From: Chromatiales bacterium
GTDB lineage: Bacteria; Pseudomonadota; Gammaproteobacteria; UBA6429; Thiohalophilaceae
Assembly (NCBI GenBank): GCA_024641465.1
Contig: JAHEDB010000142.1
Span: forward strand, 1-6,301
Reading direction: 5' to 3'
Length of the DNA: 6,301 nt
Below, in pieces: positions 5,283 through 6,301 of this stretch (position 1 is its first letter; every line of letters starts with the position of its first letter). The position numbers were made by a program, and so were the translations under genes. The notes beneath the pieces are model-generated. The model did no database searches. It saw only the letters and a program-made list of their open reading frames with translations, and was not told where the DNA came from.

Positions 5283-6278
5283 TCAGGGCGGCGTCGTAGC
5301 CGCCGGTCCCTTGTGCATGGCCTTAAAATCAGCACAGAAATCCCTGCGCTCCATCTGTGGGGTAAACCAGACTATGTCAAAAGGCAGGGATTCCGCACCC
5401 CATTGCTCGGCGTAGTGCGTAACGTCGGTCTCCCCGGCAACAACTTCGGTAAAACCGATGGTGAGGACCCTGTTGGCCTTCACCTGTTTGGCCAGGTACA
5501 GGGGCACACCCCGATCCTTGCGGACGTGCCCGGCACCGGCGATCAATACCTTCACCGGGGCACGGTTTCTCGTCAGACTATGGGCGATCACCGCATCGCG
5601 TACACGCTGTGCGAGGATCATCTTGTTACTCGCCTCATCGCCCAGCATATTGCAGTGAGACTGTTTGATCTCCTGTTGTAATGATTTCTTTTGTGCCTCC
5701 GCCAGTGGCGCCTGTTGCAGCATGGTTTTATAGGCCTTGGGTAATTTATCTTCGCCATGCTGGGTAATTTGCTTGAGCCGTTCACGATTCAGGTTGGCCG
5801 GCATGATCGGATAACCCGTCGCGATGACCTCGGTAAACAGGCCTTTATAGCGTTGTTCATAATCCCAATGGTTGCGAAACTGTTCCAGGATAGCAATCAT
5901 CTGCTCAACCGAAGTGATCGGGTGGCGGGCGAGAAGATTGCCCTGCTGATCATCGATCATCTCAAACGCCACACTGGCCTGCCGCCCGGCCTGCTGCAAT
6001 TGCCGAACGATCTGCGTCTGGTGCGAGTGATGCACGGGGTTGTCATGCCGTTCACCGAGCAGCAGATATTCCGCCGCGAGTATTTTTCTGTCGAGCGCGG
6101 CCTGATCTATAAATTTCCCGGCCTGCACATCCCAAATCCTGCCGACCAGGGGATGTTCAAGCTGCGTCAGTCTGGGAGACGGCGATGAAGCGCAGGCCGC
6201 CAACCACAACAGCAGACTGCCGGTGAGTAACAACCGGCAGAAGCCAAACTGCCCGTAACGAACTATTTTATGGATCAT
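5283..6278 (-). CDS. ChaN-like haem/iron-binding outer-membrane lipoprotein
   Basis: A 331-residue lipoprotein. The signal peptide ends in a lipobox LAAC with the lipidated Cys at 29, followed by Ala-Ser-Ser, with no Asp at +2 that would retain it in the inner membrane. The rest matches the cofactor-haem-binding (ChaN/DUF399) family: YLLLGERHDNPVHHSHQ (GERHDN at 75-80), VAFEM (103-107), NHWDY (136-140), SHCNMLGD (207-214), MILAQRVRDAVIAHSL and VLIAGAGHVRKDRGVP (244-259). Family members such as Campylobacter ChaN bind haem or iron at the surface and are linked to iron uptake; the same use here is inferred. The ATG at 6278 is chosen because AAGG (6288-6291) lies 9 bases upstream; a TTG at 6296 in the same frame overlaps nothing useful and has no ribosome site visible. 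First gene of the minus-strand run in this window. Confidence 0.87.
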   Translation of the reverse strand: MIHKIVRYGQFGFCRLLLTGSLLLWLAACASSPSPRLTQLEHPLVGRIWDVQAGKFIDQAALDRKILAAEYLLLGERHDNPVHHSHQTQIVRQLQQAGRQASVAFEMIDDQQGNLLARHPITSVEQMIAILEQFRNHWDYEQRYKGLFTEVIATGYPIMPANLNRERLKQITQHGEDKLPKAYKTMLQQAPLAEAQKKSLQQEIKQSHCNMLGDEASNKMILAQRVRDAVIAHSLTRNRAPVKVLIAGAGHVRKDRGVPLYLAKQVKANRVLTIGFTEVVAGETDVTHYAEQWGAESLPFDIVWFTPQMERRDFCADFKAMHKGPAATTPP

Positions 6279-6287
6279 ACTCTGTAA

Positions 6288-6291
6288 CCTT
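6288..6291 (-). promoter_or_regulatory. Ribosome binding site of the ChaN-like gene
   Basis: AAGG on the minus strand, 9 bases before the ATG at 6278. It supports this start over the in-frame TTG at 6296, which would place the site inside the coding region. Confidence 0.55.
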
Positions 6292-6301
6292 ATCAATTAA
6301 A

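Noticed and set aside
5313..6188. Plus-strand open frames within the ChaN-like gene
   Set aside because: They are antisense shadows; the minus-strand protein matches its family along the full length.

Overview
The window looks like chromosomal DNA of a gammaproteobacterium, by inference from the families present (ChaN-type lipoprotein, TAXI solute-binding protein, LabA-type NYN protein, DUF971) and the moderate GC content. No rRNA, tRNA, CRISPR array, transposase or attachment site was seen.

Layout. Positions 1-1754 (minus strand) hold a two-gene transcription unit for secreted cupredoxin/multicopper-oxidase-like proteins. The first gene (819-1754) encodes a 311-residue, cysteine-free two-domain protein. 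The second starts 14 bases after it and runs off the left edge of the window; its 268 visible residues are a signal peptide, a Ser/Thr-rich beta domain, a glycine-rich linker and the start of a copper-oxidase domain with an intact HPHG ligand motif. An AT-rich 469-base intergenic region (1755-2223) separates this pair from a divergent plus-strand gene for an orphan TRAP-type TAXI solute-binding protein (2224-3177). It is followed by a plus-strand NYN/LabA-type nuclease-like gene (3307-3780). From 3794 to 6278 three minus-strand genes follow one another: a ChaN-like haem/iron lipoprotein (transcribed first), an unrecognised mostly helical cytosolic protein, and a DUF971-MoaD fusion protein.

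How the genes may work together. The two copper-protein genes are almost certainly co-expressed. Their visible ligand motifs are complementary: the first has lost the type 1 copper ligands and the domain-1 histidines but keeps two C-terminal HxH motifs, while the second keeps a domain-1 HxH. They may therefore build a trinuclear copper site together, or the first may be a non-catalytic partner; this is the most interesting hypothesis in the window. In the right-hand cluster, an outer-membrane haem/iron lipoprotein sits upstream of a protein pairing DUF971, a domain linked to Fe-S assembly in some fusions, with a MoaD-like fold that lacks the usual terminal Gly-Gly. A metal-cofactor theme is possible but is only inferred from proximity.
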